Shown here one piece after another: positions 1 to 7,735 of a stretch of DNA of 33,742 nucleotides; position 1 is the stretch's first letter; each line of letters opens with the position of its first letter. Below the pieces are notes generated by a model, which was not told the DNA's origin, did not search any database, and saw nothing but the letters and a program-made list of their open reading frames with translations. Both the position numbers and the translations under genes were made by a program. Where the stretch lies: the NCBI GenBank assembly GCA_963169515.1, contig CAUJEF010000152.1, positions 1 to 33,742 on the forward strand, in the 5' to 3' direction. Origin of the DNA: Bdellovibrionota bacterium (GTDB lineage Bacteria; Bdellovibrionota; Bdellovibrionia; Bdellovibrionales; JAEYZS01).

Positions 1-522
1 GCGCACGTTATCGATGGATCCCTATTGCCTTCAAATGAATATATCGCTCTACCGAGCAAAAAAAGAATTGTAATACACTCAATCCGAAACCATAAACACA
101 TTTTAAAAAGCGCAAGCAAGGGCGAGGCTGTTACGCTATCAATTAACACAAATTTGGATCGAGGGGATCTGCTCGTCCCCTTAAAAAATAAAATACGACA
201 TTCAAAGAGGCTAGACGCCATCATAATTTGGTTTTCACATACGCCACTAAAGGCCGGAATTGACGTTACGCTTCAGAGGATGGCTTCCACTCAACCCGCA
301 ACAATTGAACATGTACACACTAAATTTGACCTAGAAGTCTTTGGGAAACAAATTGCCACGGACAAGCTCGAAATAAATGATACTGGGATTGTCACTATCA
401 TGTCCTCTAATGACATTTATTTTGATGACTACCAAAATTGTAAGAAGATGGGAGCTGGAACAATTACAGACAGAAACAATGGAAAGGTCTTAGGGGCCTT
501 TCTTCTTAAAGGAAACGTTTAA
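1..522 (+). CDS. cysN: Sulfate adenylyltransferase large subunit, C-terminal part (5' end outside window)
   Basis: This is the C-terminal part of the GTPase subunit of ATP sulfurylase, which with CysD makes adenosine 5'-phosphosulfate (APS) from sulfate and ATP. The frame is open from base 1 without a stop, so the gene begins upstream. What is visible matches the EF-Tu-like beta-barrel domains II and III of CysN: an LPS-K segment, a GEAVTLSI stretch, RGDLLV, and a late segment with FDDYQ and a GxGTI-like turn. The G domain is outside the window. The stop overlaps the next start by one base (TAATG), which indicates translational coupling to the APS kinase. The neighbouring sulfotransferase suggests a dedicated PAPS supply rather than cysteine synthesis; that is inference. 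Confidence 0.85.
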   Translation, partial: AHVIDGSLLPSNEYIALPSKKRIVIHSIRNHKHILKSASKGEAVTLSINTNLDRGDLLVPLKNKIRHSKRLDAIIIWFSHTPLKAGIDVTLQRMASTQPATIEHVHTKFDLEVFGKQIATDKLEINDTGIVTIMSSNDIYFDDYQNCKKMGAGTITDRNNGKVLGAFLLKGNV

Positions 523-1055
523 TGGTTATTTGGATCACGGGCCTCCCCAGCTCAGGAAAAACTACCCTAGCACAACAGTTAGTAATTTTGTTCGAAAAAA
601 ATAGAATCCCGTGCGAGCATATCGATAGTGATCAAATTCGGAAGGTTTTTTCAAATACTGGATATTCGAAGTCCGCACGAAACGAACACACTAAAATGGT
701 CGGATATTGGGCAAGCAGGCTTGAGCATTTTGGAGTTGTGCCCATTGTCTCATTAATTTCGCCCTATGAAGAGTCTCGCAACTACGCCCGGCGTGCTTGT
801 TCTGATTTTTTTGAAATCCATTTAACTACTGCTTTGACAGTATGCGAGTCTCGAGATCCAAAGGGTTTATATAAAAAAGCACGGAATGGGGAAATTCGAG
901 AGTTCACCGGCATAAGTGCTCCGTACGAAGCCCCAACCAATGCAGAACTTGAGCTGGATACTGGCACTCTATCCATCTGCGATTCTACACGCCTGATAGT
1001 AAACCACCTGAATACCCGAAGTGGAAAATATTTATGGAATTCATGTCTGAAATAG
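522..1055 (+). CDS. cysC: Adenylyl-sulfate kinase (APS kinase)
   Basis: It phosphorylates APS to 3'-phosphoadenosine 5'-phosphosulfate (PAPS), the universal sulfate donor. The P-loop GLPSSGKTT lies at residues 7-15, the APS-binding DSDQIR segment at 35-40, and the lid motif RDPKGLY with a following EFTGI and APYE sequence lies in the second half. The length of 177 residues is normal for a stand-alone kinase. The D-S-D-x-x-R form instead of D-G-D-x-x-R is, from general knowledge, common in kinases of polysaccharide and modification clusters. The gene sits directly after cysN and upstream of a sulfotransferase, so PAPS made here is probably used locally. Its end overlaps the start of the S26 peptidase gene by about 20 bases. 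Confidence 0.9.
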   Translation: MVIWITGLPSSGKTTLAQQLVILFEKNRIPCEHIDSDQIRKVFSNTGYSKSARNEHTKMVGYWASRLEHFGVVPIVSLISPYEESRNYARRACSDFFEIHLTTALTVCESRDPKGLYKKARNGEIREFTGISAPYEAPTNAELELDTGTLSICDSTRLIVNHLNTRSGKYLWNSCLK

Positions 1056-1402
1056 ATTTCCAACGCCTGAAAGCAAAAATCCACCAGCGCGGCTACATTC
1101 GAACTGACCTCCGCGGAACATCGATGTTGCCCCTATTGAAAGATGGCCAGGAAGTTTTAATACAAAAACTGACAGCGGAATTGAAGACTTTTGATTCTAT
1201 TGTTTTCTGGAATGGTAAAGTCTTAATTTGTCACGTAATTAAACATATAAATTCAATTTCAAAAAGCTATGTAACGACCGGCCTACTCCTTCAAAAAGAA
1301 GACACTCCCGTCATGGAACATCAGATTCTTGGACAAGCCACAATTAAAATTCCATTCTTTTTAAAAGTGTATTTAACAATTAAATGGAAACTCAAGGATT
1401 GA
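1034..1402 (+). CDS. Small S24/S26-type signal peptidase-like protein
   Basis: This 122-residue protein carries the signal-peptidase fold signature: RGTSMLPLLKDGQEV at about residues 27-41 with candidate nucleophile Ser30, then FDSIVFW and LICHVIKH, where His67 would fill the position of the general base in SipW-like enzymes. The usual TKGD-type strand is degenerate (TTGLLLQKED). A hydrophobic C-terminal stretch at about 105-117 could anchor it. Such proteins occur with PqqD-like proteins in RiPP and exopolysaccharide loci. Here a role in removing a leader peptide is a plausible inference. A second ATG at base 1043 is possible. The gene overlaps cysC upstream, and its 3' end overlaps the opposing PqqD-like gene by 11 bases. 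Confidence 0.65.
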   Translation: MEFMSEIDFQRLKAKIHQRGYIRTDLRGTSMLPLLKDGQEVLIQKLTAELKTFDSIVFWNGKVLICHVIKHINSISKSYVTTGLLLQKEDTPVMEHQILGQATIKIPFFLKVYLTIKWKLKD

Positions 1403-1766
1403 TCAGCGTGATTAACCCCAGCTTTTTTAATTCGTCCGCAAATTTTTTCAACTGGCTTTTAACAGCGTGCTTAGATCTGCCTGCGTCGACCAAGCGACTC
1501 GAAATGTGCTTTAAGGAACTTTTGCCATCGATCAAGACCCAAGCTTTGGCCGCTAAACCATCTATTGTGTAGCATATGGACATTTCCTTCAGATCAATAA
1601 CTGTTACACTGCCATCTTGGTTCGATTTCGTCAAAACCGATCGCCTTTTCCTAAGCATAGAGCGTAAACTGGCCGACTTCATATCCATTACACTAAGGCT
1701 AAACCACGGGCCCTGCAATGTACTAGTTAAATACCAAATGTAATGATACTGCCGCACCTTTTCCAA
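1392..1766 (-). CDS. PqqD-like protein 1 (RiPP recognition element), opposite strand
   Basis: The C-terminal roughly 75 residues have the PqqD/RRE pattern: a beta-rich start (SVTVIDL), ICYTIDGLAAKAWVLIDGKSS with the conserved aliphatic and Trp positions, then two helices ending in ELKKLGLI. Proteins of this fold bind leader peptides and hand them to modifying enzymes. The upstream start is a TTG without a convincing ribosome site. Internal ATG codons at 1688 or 1682 would give a 96-98 residue protein, closer to the usual PqqD length, and would leave about 140 bases to the peptide gene. It is the only gene of the left block on the minus strand, so its expression may be controlled separately. 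Its 3' end overlaps the S26 peptidase gene. Confidence 0.6.
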   Translation of the reverse strand: MEKVRQYHYIWYLTSTLQGPWFSLSVMDMKSASLRSMLRKRRSVLTKSNQDGSVTVIDLKEMSICYTIDGLAAKAWVLIDGKSSLKHISSRLVDAGRSKHAVKSQLKKFADELKKLGLITLINP

Positions 1767-1828
1767 ACTCTAATTTATTTGCCAGGCCAATAAAAAAATG
1801 GGACGCTTCAGGCTTACAGGGGCGGATT

Positions 1829-1999
1829 ATGTCGAATGACAAAAGAAGTAAAAAGGCCATCCAAAAAGGGACTGCCACTACCACTGCCCAAAGCAGCTCC
1901 GAAAAAAACTTTAAATTTGGTCAAATAAAAAAAATAGCCTCAACACGTAAACAACACAGGCCAATTATTCATGGCGGATCAGGTACCTGCACCTCATAA
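1829..1999 (+). CDS. Candidate RiPP precursor peptide, 56 residues, ending HGGSGTCTS
   Basis: An ATG at 1829 follows an AGGGGCGG ribosome site by about six bases and opens 56 codons to a TAA at 1997. The peptide is highly basic and hydrophilic, with a Thr/Ser-rich patch (residues 15-24), an NFKFGQIKKI segment (27-36) that could serve as the leader box, a run rich in K, Q, H and R, and a C-terminus H48-G-G-S-G-T-C-T-S56. Gly49-Gly50 resembles a double-glycine cleavage site. That would leave a six-residue core SGTCTS with four hydroxyl residues and the only Cys. Ser51 to Cys54 has the S-x-x-C spacing of a small lanthionine ring. There is no Tyr or Trp. It sits just before the sulfotransferase, overlapping its start by 29 bases, and upstream of a PqqD-like protein and LanB. 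The role is inferred from position and composition; I do not recognise the family. Confidence 0.6.
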   Translation: MSNDKRSKKAIQKGTATTTAQSSSEKNFKFGQIKKIASTRKQHRPIIHGGSGTCTS

Positions 2000-2762
2000 G
2001 CAACCGAATATAAAGCCGTATGCGCTGCTAGGGACCGCACGCTCAGGATCGACGCCTTTTTTTCGCCTAACGTCACAATACATACAGCAGCATTCCAACC
2101 AACTCGATGCCCATGAATTTTTGATATATTTAGGTCAAAAATACAAAATAAATAAAGATTATTCCATAGAATATTGGGGTGCTGGAATCTCTGACCCAGC
2201 AAGATTGCCCGGCTTTGGGTCACCTCAGTTCCATAAACGCCTTAACTTTATCCGCAAAAACTATCACCGCTATTATCTGAAGTTCTTTGCATCTATGATG
2301 ACTCCCGATGTTCAACGCTGGGCCATGGACAGCTATCAATGGTTACTTATTGAACGACGAGACTTATTTCAACAACTTCTTAGCCGACTTATTAGTAAGC
2401 TAACAAATCATTGGTATAGCAATGAAGGGACAAACCTATTACAAAATTCTCTCATCGCCCCCTGCCGCGAGGATGGTCGATGTGTCTACATCGATTTTTT
2501 TGCAGAGGAAATGATCACCTACTTTCAAATAAAGAATTATTTGGGCGATCGAGCTCGAACAGTTTACTACGAAGACTTTGTGACCCAACCGGTTGAAATA
2601 ACTCTCGAAAAAATTGGCTTTTCTCAACCGTTTGATATAACCAAATTTGAATGGACGTGTCGGCAAAACCCCATGGATAAATCTTCGATTTTTAAGAATA
2701 TTGGTGAAATACAGCAATGTTACAGGGCCACCGTCTTGCAGAGCTTTTGTCCCATCAAATGA
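1971..2762 (+). CDS. PAPS-dependent sulfotransferase
   Basis: It transfers sulfate from PAPS to a hydroxyl of an unknown acceptor. The 5'-phosphosulfate-binding loop is LLGTARSGST at residues 19-28. The 3'-phosphate-binding segment is LLIERRDLFQQLLS at about 125-138, with Arg129/130 and Ser138. A YYEDF segment at 199-203 matches the conserved strand near the C-terminal domain of bacterial Stf0-like and LPS sulfotransferases. The length of 263 residues is ordinary. The ATG at 1971 lies inside the peptide gene, with a weak AGG 10 bases upstream, suggesting coupled translation. The gene sits downstream of the PAPS-making genes and upstream of the LanB, so peptide or sugar sulfation within this locus is the simplest reading. 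Confidence 0.8.
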   Translation: MADQVPAPHKQPNIKPYALLGTARSGSTPFFRLTSQYIQQHSNQLDAHEFLIYLGQKYKINKDYSIEYWGAGISDPARLPGFGSPQFHKRLNFIRKNYHRYYLKFFASMMTPDVQRWAMDSYQWLLIERRDLFQQLLSRLISKLTNHWYSNEGTNLLQNSLIAPCREDGRCVYIDFFAEEMITYFQIKNYLGDRARTVYYEDFVTQPVEITLEKIGFSQPFDITKFEWTCRQNPMDKSSIFKNIGEIQQCYRATVLQSFCPIK

Positions 2763-2787
2763 TTCCAGCCAAGAGGCCATAATAAAA

Positions 2788-3081
2788 ATGATCAACCAAA
2801 TATCAAAAAATAAGATTCCAACAAAACCCAGGGGGGTTTTGTCCAAGCGTGTAAACAAAAACAAAATAGTAATTCAACGCCTAGGCCTGCCTGACAGTTT
2901 TTTTTTCATCGACTTTGTTGCAGCTGAGGCTTGGGATTTAATGAATGGCTCAAACAGCTTCAGCCAAATAGTTGCATTACTTAAAGAAAAACACCCGGAA
3001 GCCACTGTTAATCAAGTAGAGAGCAAGTTGATGGACTTAGTCAATAGCCTTATTAAAAATAAACTTGTGCAAATGGCTTGA
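2788..3081 (+). CDS. PqqD-like protein 2 (RiPP recognition element)
   Basis: This 97-residue protein has the stand-alone PqqD length and pattern: a basic N-terminus, KIVIQRLG, FFIDFVAAEAWDLMNGSNSFSQIVALL, a helix with PEATVNQVESKL, and the end LVNSLIKNKLVQM. The frame is open further upstream, but those codons overlap the sulfotransferase. The ATG at 2788, 11 bases after AAGAGG and 25 bases after the sulfotransferase stop, is preferred. Its TGA is followed immediately by the ATG of the LanB gene, so the two are almost certainly co-translated. That argues it is the leader-binding partner of the dehydratase. NisB-type LanB proteins usually carry their own recognition domain, so a separate one here is notable. 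Confidence 0.75.
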   Translation: MINQISKNKIPTKPRGVLSKRVNKNKIVIQRLGLPDSFFFIDFVAAEAWDLMNGSNSFSQIVALLKEKHPEATVNQVESKLMDLVNSLIKNKLVQMA

Positions 3082-6018
3082 ATGACAAAAATTAAATGTA
3101 CTGATTTTTTTATAGTACGATATCCAACCTTACCCGCATCCATTTGCTGCGATCTAGACCGTAAAAAAACTGTCGCGCTCATGTCAAATCCCACTATATT
3201 AAAAGCGGTCCAGGTAGCCTCGCCCGTATTTATCGAACATTGGAACAGTAGAAAAGAAAATGATAAGTTGATAATAGATAAAGCCTATCAATATCTTGTA
3301 AGAATGTCATCGCGAACCTTGCCGTTCGGGGCTTTTACCTCTGCAATAACCGGTAAAATCCAAAACACAAATAGCTTAATTCCTCCCAAATTGGATGATC
3401 TTATTTTTAATTTTTATTCTGATGAAGTTGAAGTCGACAAGATTTACAAAGAACTGTTATCGGACGTCAAAACTCTTCAAAATGCAAAATTTTTTTTAAA
3501 TCCAACCATTCGTTTCTTGAACTCAACCACTATTCGCTTATGGTCGTGGAAATGGGAAAAAGGGCAAAGAGATTATCAAGAAGTTTTTCTTAAAATTCCA
3601 CGCCACACATTTTGCGCCATAAAACAAATTCAAAAAGATCTCTGTTATATCGATATAGCAAAAATTTTTACAAAAACAGGCGTCTCCTCAAAAAACCTCC
3701 ATGCATATGTAATGGACTTGCTTGAGCACAAAATTATTTTCCCAGACTTTCACCCTCGCAGCAGTGGGTTCAGTTCAAATCTTAACCGTTGGGCTAAGCT
3801 GCTACCCCATTCTTCAATAAAAAAGAAAATCGAAAAATACAGATCCAGCTTGGGCGCCTACACCAACAAAAACCTCGCCACAGCACCAAACAACAACGTA
3901 ACAGTAATGGTATCCGCAAGGACCGCGCAGAGCTTATCCCATACAACCGTCGAAAGCGTCAGGCTCACAGCACAAAATATGATTCGTGCTTTCGGGCGAA
4001 GGTCCTATGTTGCCAACCAAAACTCTACGGTCGGAGTTTACAAAAAAGAGTTCCTATTAAAATTTGGTACCTCTGCCGTACCGCTATTGGATGCCTTGAG
4101 CCTATTTAATGCTACAAACAACAACAATAATTCTTATCTCGCTGATGGGTTGCTCGAATGTTTTTGGCAGAAACGGTTTTTCACCACTCCCCCTCAGGAT
4201 GATTTGCCAGGATGGAACATTAATCTTACCCAACATGATTGGGTCGATTTGTTTGAAATAGACTCTGCCATAATGAATGCTTCTGACCCCACCCCAAGCT
4301 CTGGCACAATATATTTTTCTCTGTTCGACAACTCGACTGTGATTAATCGAATTCTCGGCTGGTCAGCGGCAAAAATGATTTCTCGCTACTGCCTAAATGA
4401 TTCTTTATTGGTGAAAGAATTGTCAAAATTTAATGAATTCGATCGGTCGCGTTATGATGAACTTGTTTTTGCTGAATTGGAAAATTTTGACACAGGATAC
4501 ACAGCAAATATCTCCAAACGCCCGCCCCTGTTAAGCCATGAAATAAGATTATTTTCCGGACCAGACGCGAAGCTCAAGAACATCAAATTAAACGATCTCT
4601 ATATCCTTCTTCGAAACAATAGGTTTGTCCTCTACTCCGATTCTTTAAAAAAAGAAATTGTACCTCAGTTAAGCGCTCCCATCTGGCCAGGGACGTCGAT
4701 AATACCCGCTGTGCTTTATCGGTTTTTAGCGCTGCTACGTTCTGATTTAGAGTGGCCATACGTTAAACTTATGTTTGGTAATCTCGAGCAGAATGAGCAT
4801 CTTCCAAGAATTACATTTGGTCCAGTGGTCTGTCGGCCTGAAAGTTGGCTTTTGGACCCAAAAAGGATTTTGGCTGCTCTAGAATCCAACAATCTTAACA
4901 CGCTTAAGTTGCCCGACAAGATAAACTGGATCGAATACGATCGAAAAACTCCTATTTTTTTCAAATCAGATCAAAGTGTGTCTGTATTTAAGAGGGGACT
5001 AAAGAAGCTTGCTGGCAAAAGCGCAACCGTTTATCTCGAAGAAATAATCTATGATTTCAATTCTCCCGCAGATGCTTTTAATGAAATTGTATTACCATTC
5101 TATAATGAGACCTATATCCGAAAACAATTCAAAATACCTGACCTTGCCTATTCCAACACTCGCCGCAGGGTAGAACCGGATTGTATCTACTTCCAGTTTT
5201 ATTGTAGCGCAGAAAACGACTACTTTTTAAGCTCAGAACTCGCTCCATTTTTAAAGAGTCAAAAAATTAACAACTATTTTTTTATTCGTTTTGATCAACC
5301 AGATTACCATCTTCGTTTGCGCATCTTTAGCTCCATTAAATCCCATCGTGATGTCCATAGTACCTTGTGGAAAAAGGCGTCTGGCTGGCTTGCAAATGGA
5401 ATCATTAGCGATTTCAAAGTATGTCCATATATTAAAGAGCTCGAAATTTATAGCGGCCCCCAAGGGGTAAATATCTTTGAAAAACTTAGCGTTATAGATA
5501 CGAGGCTTGCTTTAGGGTTCCTTAAGTCTTCTCCAGAGAACAGATTTAAAGATCACACCCTCGATGCCGAAACCTTCGATTTTTTGACAATGAGCGCGCT
5601 TAGCTATGCCCATTTGTTTTGGCCAAGTTATGGGGATCATATTTTAGAAATTAAAAATATTATAAAAAAACAAACACCCATCGCAAGTGTATCAGACAGA
5701 ATATCTAAAGCATCGTATCAAGATCTCAGACGCTCGCTTATGAAACGCACCTTGGACGCACGTAATGAATGTTGGGCTACGTATAAAAAGTGTTCGCACT
5801 TGCGCCGTGATGCAATTATTCAGTTTAGAAAAAATAAGAAAAACAAATCTATTCAGGTCGAAGTTTCTGTATTTTTTGAGAGAATGTTTCACCTTATGAA
5901 TAACCGTATATTCAGCCAGAACAGTGTCATCCATGAAACTCAATTATTACTTACAGTCCTCGCTCTCCTGGAGCGAGAACAGGCATTGGCAGCTCATCGA
6001 AATGAAAAAACTATTTAA
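3082..6018 (+). CDS. Class I lanthipeptide dehydratase (LanB, full length)
   Basis: LanB enzymes glutamylate Ser/Thr of a precursor using Glu-tRNA and then eliminate glutamate to give dehydroalanine or dehydrobutyrine. The 978 residues hold both halves. The glutamylation domain has the diagnostic RMSSRTLPFGAFTS at residues 74-87, with Arg74 and Arg78 matching the tRNA/glutamate-contact arginines of NisB. The C-terminal elimination (SpaB_C-like) domain has YFFIRFDQPDYHLRLRI at about 732-748, with His743, Arg745 and Arg747. The length matches NisB. The start directly abuts the PqqD-like stop, and the end overlaps the glycosyltransferase start. No LanC cyclase, C39 exporter or other maturation gene is in the window, so the product may stay uncyclised, cyclise spontaneously, or need distant genes. 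Base composition looks AT-rich compared with genes after 13 kb. Confidence 0.9.
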   Translation: MTKIKCTDFFIVRYPTLPASICCDLDRKKTVALMSNPTILKAVQVASPVFIEHWNSRKENDKLIIDKAYQYLVRMSSRTLPFGAFTSAITGKIQNTNSLIPPKLDDLIFNFYSDEVEVDKIYKELLSDVKTLQNAKFFLNPTIRFLNSTTIRLWSWKWEKGQRDYQEVFLKIPRHTFCAIKQIQKDLCYIDIAKIFTKTGVSSKNLHAYVMDLLEHKIIFPDFHPRSSGFSSNLNRWAKLLPHSSIKKKIEKYRSSLGAYTNKNLATAPNNNVTVMVSARTAQSLSHTTVESVRLTAQNMIRAFGRRSYVANQNSTVGVYKKEFLLKFGTSAVPLLDALSLFNATNNNNNSYLADGLLECFWQKRFFTTPPQDDLPGWNINLTQHDWVDLFEIDSAIMNASDPTPSSGTIYFSLFDNSTVINRILGWSAAKMISRYCLNDSLLVKELSKFNEFDRSRYDELVFAELENFDTGYTANISKRPPLLSHEIRLFSGPDAKLKNIKLNDLYILLRNNRFVLYSDSLKKEIVPQLSAPIWPGTSIIPAVLYRFLALLRSDLEWPYVKLMFGNLEQNEHLPRITFGPVVCRPESWLLDPKRILAALESNNLNTLKLPDKINWIEYDRKTPIFFKSDQSVSVFKRGLKKLAGKSATVYLEEIIYDFNSPADAFNEIVLPFYNETYIRKQFKIPDLAYSNTRRRVEPDCIYFQFYCSAENDYFLSSELAPFLKSQKINNYFFIRFDQPDYHLRLRIFSSIKSHRDVHSTLWKKASGWLANGIISDFKVCPYIKELEIYSGPQGVNIFEKLSVIDTRLALGFLKSSPENRFKDHTLDAETFDFLTMSALSYAHLFWPSYGDHILEIKNIIKKQTPIASVSDRISKASYQDLRRSLMKRTLDARNECWATYKKCSHLRRDAIIQFRKNKKNKSIQVEVSVFFERMFHLMNNRIFSQNSVIHETQLLLTVLALLEREQALAAHRNEKTI

Positions 6019-7411
6019 GCAAAATTGGTTCTTACTTCTGGTCGGTTCGTTTTTAGTTCTTTCCGCATGGGGCAGGATTAACTTGCCAGCTTTTTGGGAT
6101 GAAACTAAGGTGTATTTTAGGCCTCTTTTTTGGATGTATGAAAATAACGGGAACTTCTTTTCTCTTGCCCCTACAAAATTTGATCGCCCGCCGGGGCTGC
6201 ATTTATTTTATCTTCCATTCCTTTGGCTGTTTGGACCCCACGTTGTAGTTGTCCGCGTCCTGAATGTAATATTTTTCTATATTGGGCTATTTTTTTTCTA
6301 CAAAGTTCTAAGCAGGCAGAACGCCACAACTGCCCAGGTGACAACGGTATTTTTCCTGCTAACACCCATTGTTGAAGTTTATTTTGTACAATATATCGGC
6401 GATGCTCAGCTCTTCATCTTATACTCTGCTGTGCTATATGCCCTTACCTTTTATAAAGATAAATATGTAACCATTTTCATTCTAGGTTTTTTAAGCGGAC
6501 TCGCAAGGGAACCTGCAGTTTTTCTCACCCCTGCAGTTCTTTTTTATTATCGATATGAAAATAAGAAGTTAAAAAAAAATGAATGGCTGGCCTCTTTCGG
6601 GCCTTTTTTCGGTTTCTCGACGGCCATACTCATCACCTTTTTGAAAACCAGATTATTTTTTAATCATTTAACAATCGACTCTGGTCACATAAACTTTTTC
6701 CTAAACCTTTTTGAGAGACTAGACATTCTCAATCGAGCCTTCATAGTCCCTTATAGAATTCTGCCTTTGCTGGGGTTTGCTTCAATCATGTTTTTCTTGA
6801 ATCGGAAGGCGCTTCGAGTTTCTGCATCTGACGCTTACTGTTTGATTATTGGACTTGCAAATCTAACTCTATTTTCTAGTCACACACTTGCCCTGCCAAG
6901 GTACTTTTTTGCTGGTTTTCCATTTATATTATATCTTTTAATCAAAATCTGCTTTGCAGGCTCGACTTCAAAAAGGATGAAAGCCATAATAACAACACTT
7001 ATTTTAGTCCCTGCAATATTTATTGGCACCCCCAAAGTCAAAGACCAAAAAGGCTTTTATTTCATGACAGGCTATCAAGATACGATGGAATATATAAAAG
7101 TGTTAGGGGTCCATAAAAAGGTAATAGCTACAGTTAAGACGGAACTCAGAAGTGCGGACACAATTGCAACCTCCTGGCCTTTCATTTCGATTCTTGAATC
7201 CAAATATGCTGGATATGGACCTCCCGGTGAATTTAATATCACCGCTGATTTAGAAAAGCTCATTGTACCACCACGTGCTATTCTATGGACCAATTTCCCC
7301 GAACAAATACCTCGCGGAGAGATCGACAAAATTTTATCTCATGCACAATATAGAGAAACTGTATTCGATTATCCACCGATTAAAATTCGCCTTTTCCTGA
7401 AGCCCAATTAA
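6002..7411 (+). CDS. GT-C membrane glycosyltransferase (PMT/ArnT-like)
   Basis: This integral membrane protein of 469 residues has about ten hydrophobic segments. Its first extracytoplasmic loop holds W32-D33-E34, matching the catalytic acid of GT-C transferases, followed by DRPPG at 61-65, as in the GT39/GT83 families. Such enzymes move a sugar from a polyprenyl-phosphate donor to a protein, peptide or lipid on the outer side of the cytoplasmic membrane. The frame extends upstream to 5924, but the ATG at 6002 (MKKLFKQNW) gives a normal N-terminus and leaves a 17-base overlap with LanB. The polyprenyl-phosphate sugar transferase encoded about 2.5 kb downstream could supply its donor. Whether the acceptor is the modified peptide is unknown. 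Confidence 0.75.
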   Translation: MKKLFKQNWFLLLVGSFLVLSAWGRINLPAFWDETKVYFRPLFWMYENNGNFFSLAPTKFDRPPGLHLFYLPFLWLFGPHVVVVRVLNVIFFYIGLFFFYKVLSRQNATTAQVTTVFFLLTPIVEVYFVQYIGDAQLFILYSAVLYALTFYKDKYVTIFILGFLSGLAREPAVFLTPAVLFYYRYENKKLKKNEWLASFGPFFGFSTAILITFLKTRLFFNHLTIDSGHINFFLNLFERLDILNRAFIVPYRILPLLGFASIMFFLNRKALRVSASDAYCLIIGLANLTLFSSHTLALPRYFFAGFPFILYLLIKICFAGSTSKRMKAIITTLILVPAIFIGTPKVKDQKGFYFMTGYQDTMEYIKVLGVHKKVIATVKTELRSADTIATSWPFISILESKYAGYGPPGEFNITADLEKLIVPPRAILWTNFPEQIPRGEIDKILSHAQYRETVFDYPPIKIRLFLKPN

Positions 7412-7429
7412 TGGTAACTCTAAATACGT

Positions 7430-7735
7430 ATGAAAAGTAAACAACTCCCCGGTACTTTTAGATTTGCTGAAGGTATTTTTATTTGCAATTCACTGAACTC
7501 CCTCCAGTTGGTCAAGATACATCGCTCATCTGGCGTCTACGATCTGGATGGTTTGGTGGCTCAAATCGTAAGAAAAATTGACGGAAAAACTTCCCTACAG
7601 ACAATTGTAGAATATATTGCATCCCAAAATAATATAAATATTGATGATCTTGCCGCAGAAACCACACACTTAGTCGAATACTTACTGGCTGAAAACTTAA
7701 TTAAGATCCAATCAGACTACATCGATATGAATTGA
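7430..7735 (+). CDS. PqqD-like protein 3 (RiPP recognition element)
   Basis: A 101-residue protein of the PqqD/RRE type: GIFICNSLNSLQLVKIHRSSGVYDLDGLVAQIV, then KIDGKTSLQTIVEYIA, and a closing helix ending LLAENLIKI. The pattern of a small beta-sheet followed by three helices, with an I-D-G-K-T-S turn, matches protein 1 (L-I-D-G-K-S-S), so the copies are clearly of one fold though diverged. It begins 18 bases after the glycosyltransferase stop and is likely the last gene of the plus-strand operon. Its 3' end overlaps the opposing family 2 glycosyltransferase by 19 bases. A third separate recognition protein suggests that several enzymes of the locus need the leader presented. Confidence 0.7.
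   Translation: MKSKQLPGTFRFAEGIFICNSLNSLQLVKIHRSSGVYDLDGLVAQIVRKIDGKTSLQTIVEYIASQNNINIDDLAAETTHLVEYLLAENLIKIQSDYIDMN

Noticed and set aside
1384-1572. Plus-strand frame of 62 codons considered as a precursor peptide
   Set aside because: It lies antisense to PqqD-like protein 1, starts inside the S26 gene end and lacks a core-like C-terminus.
1798-1839. ATG-started 13-codon frame before the candidate precursor
   Set aside because: Too short, in another frame, and its only ribosome-like sequence belongs to the ATG at 1829.
2439-2864. Minus-strand frame of 141 codons opposite the sulfotransferase
   Set aside because: It is antisense to the conserved sulfotransferase and PqqD-like codons and has no recognisable protein features.
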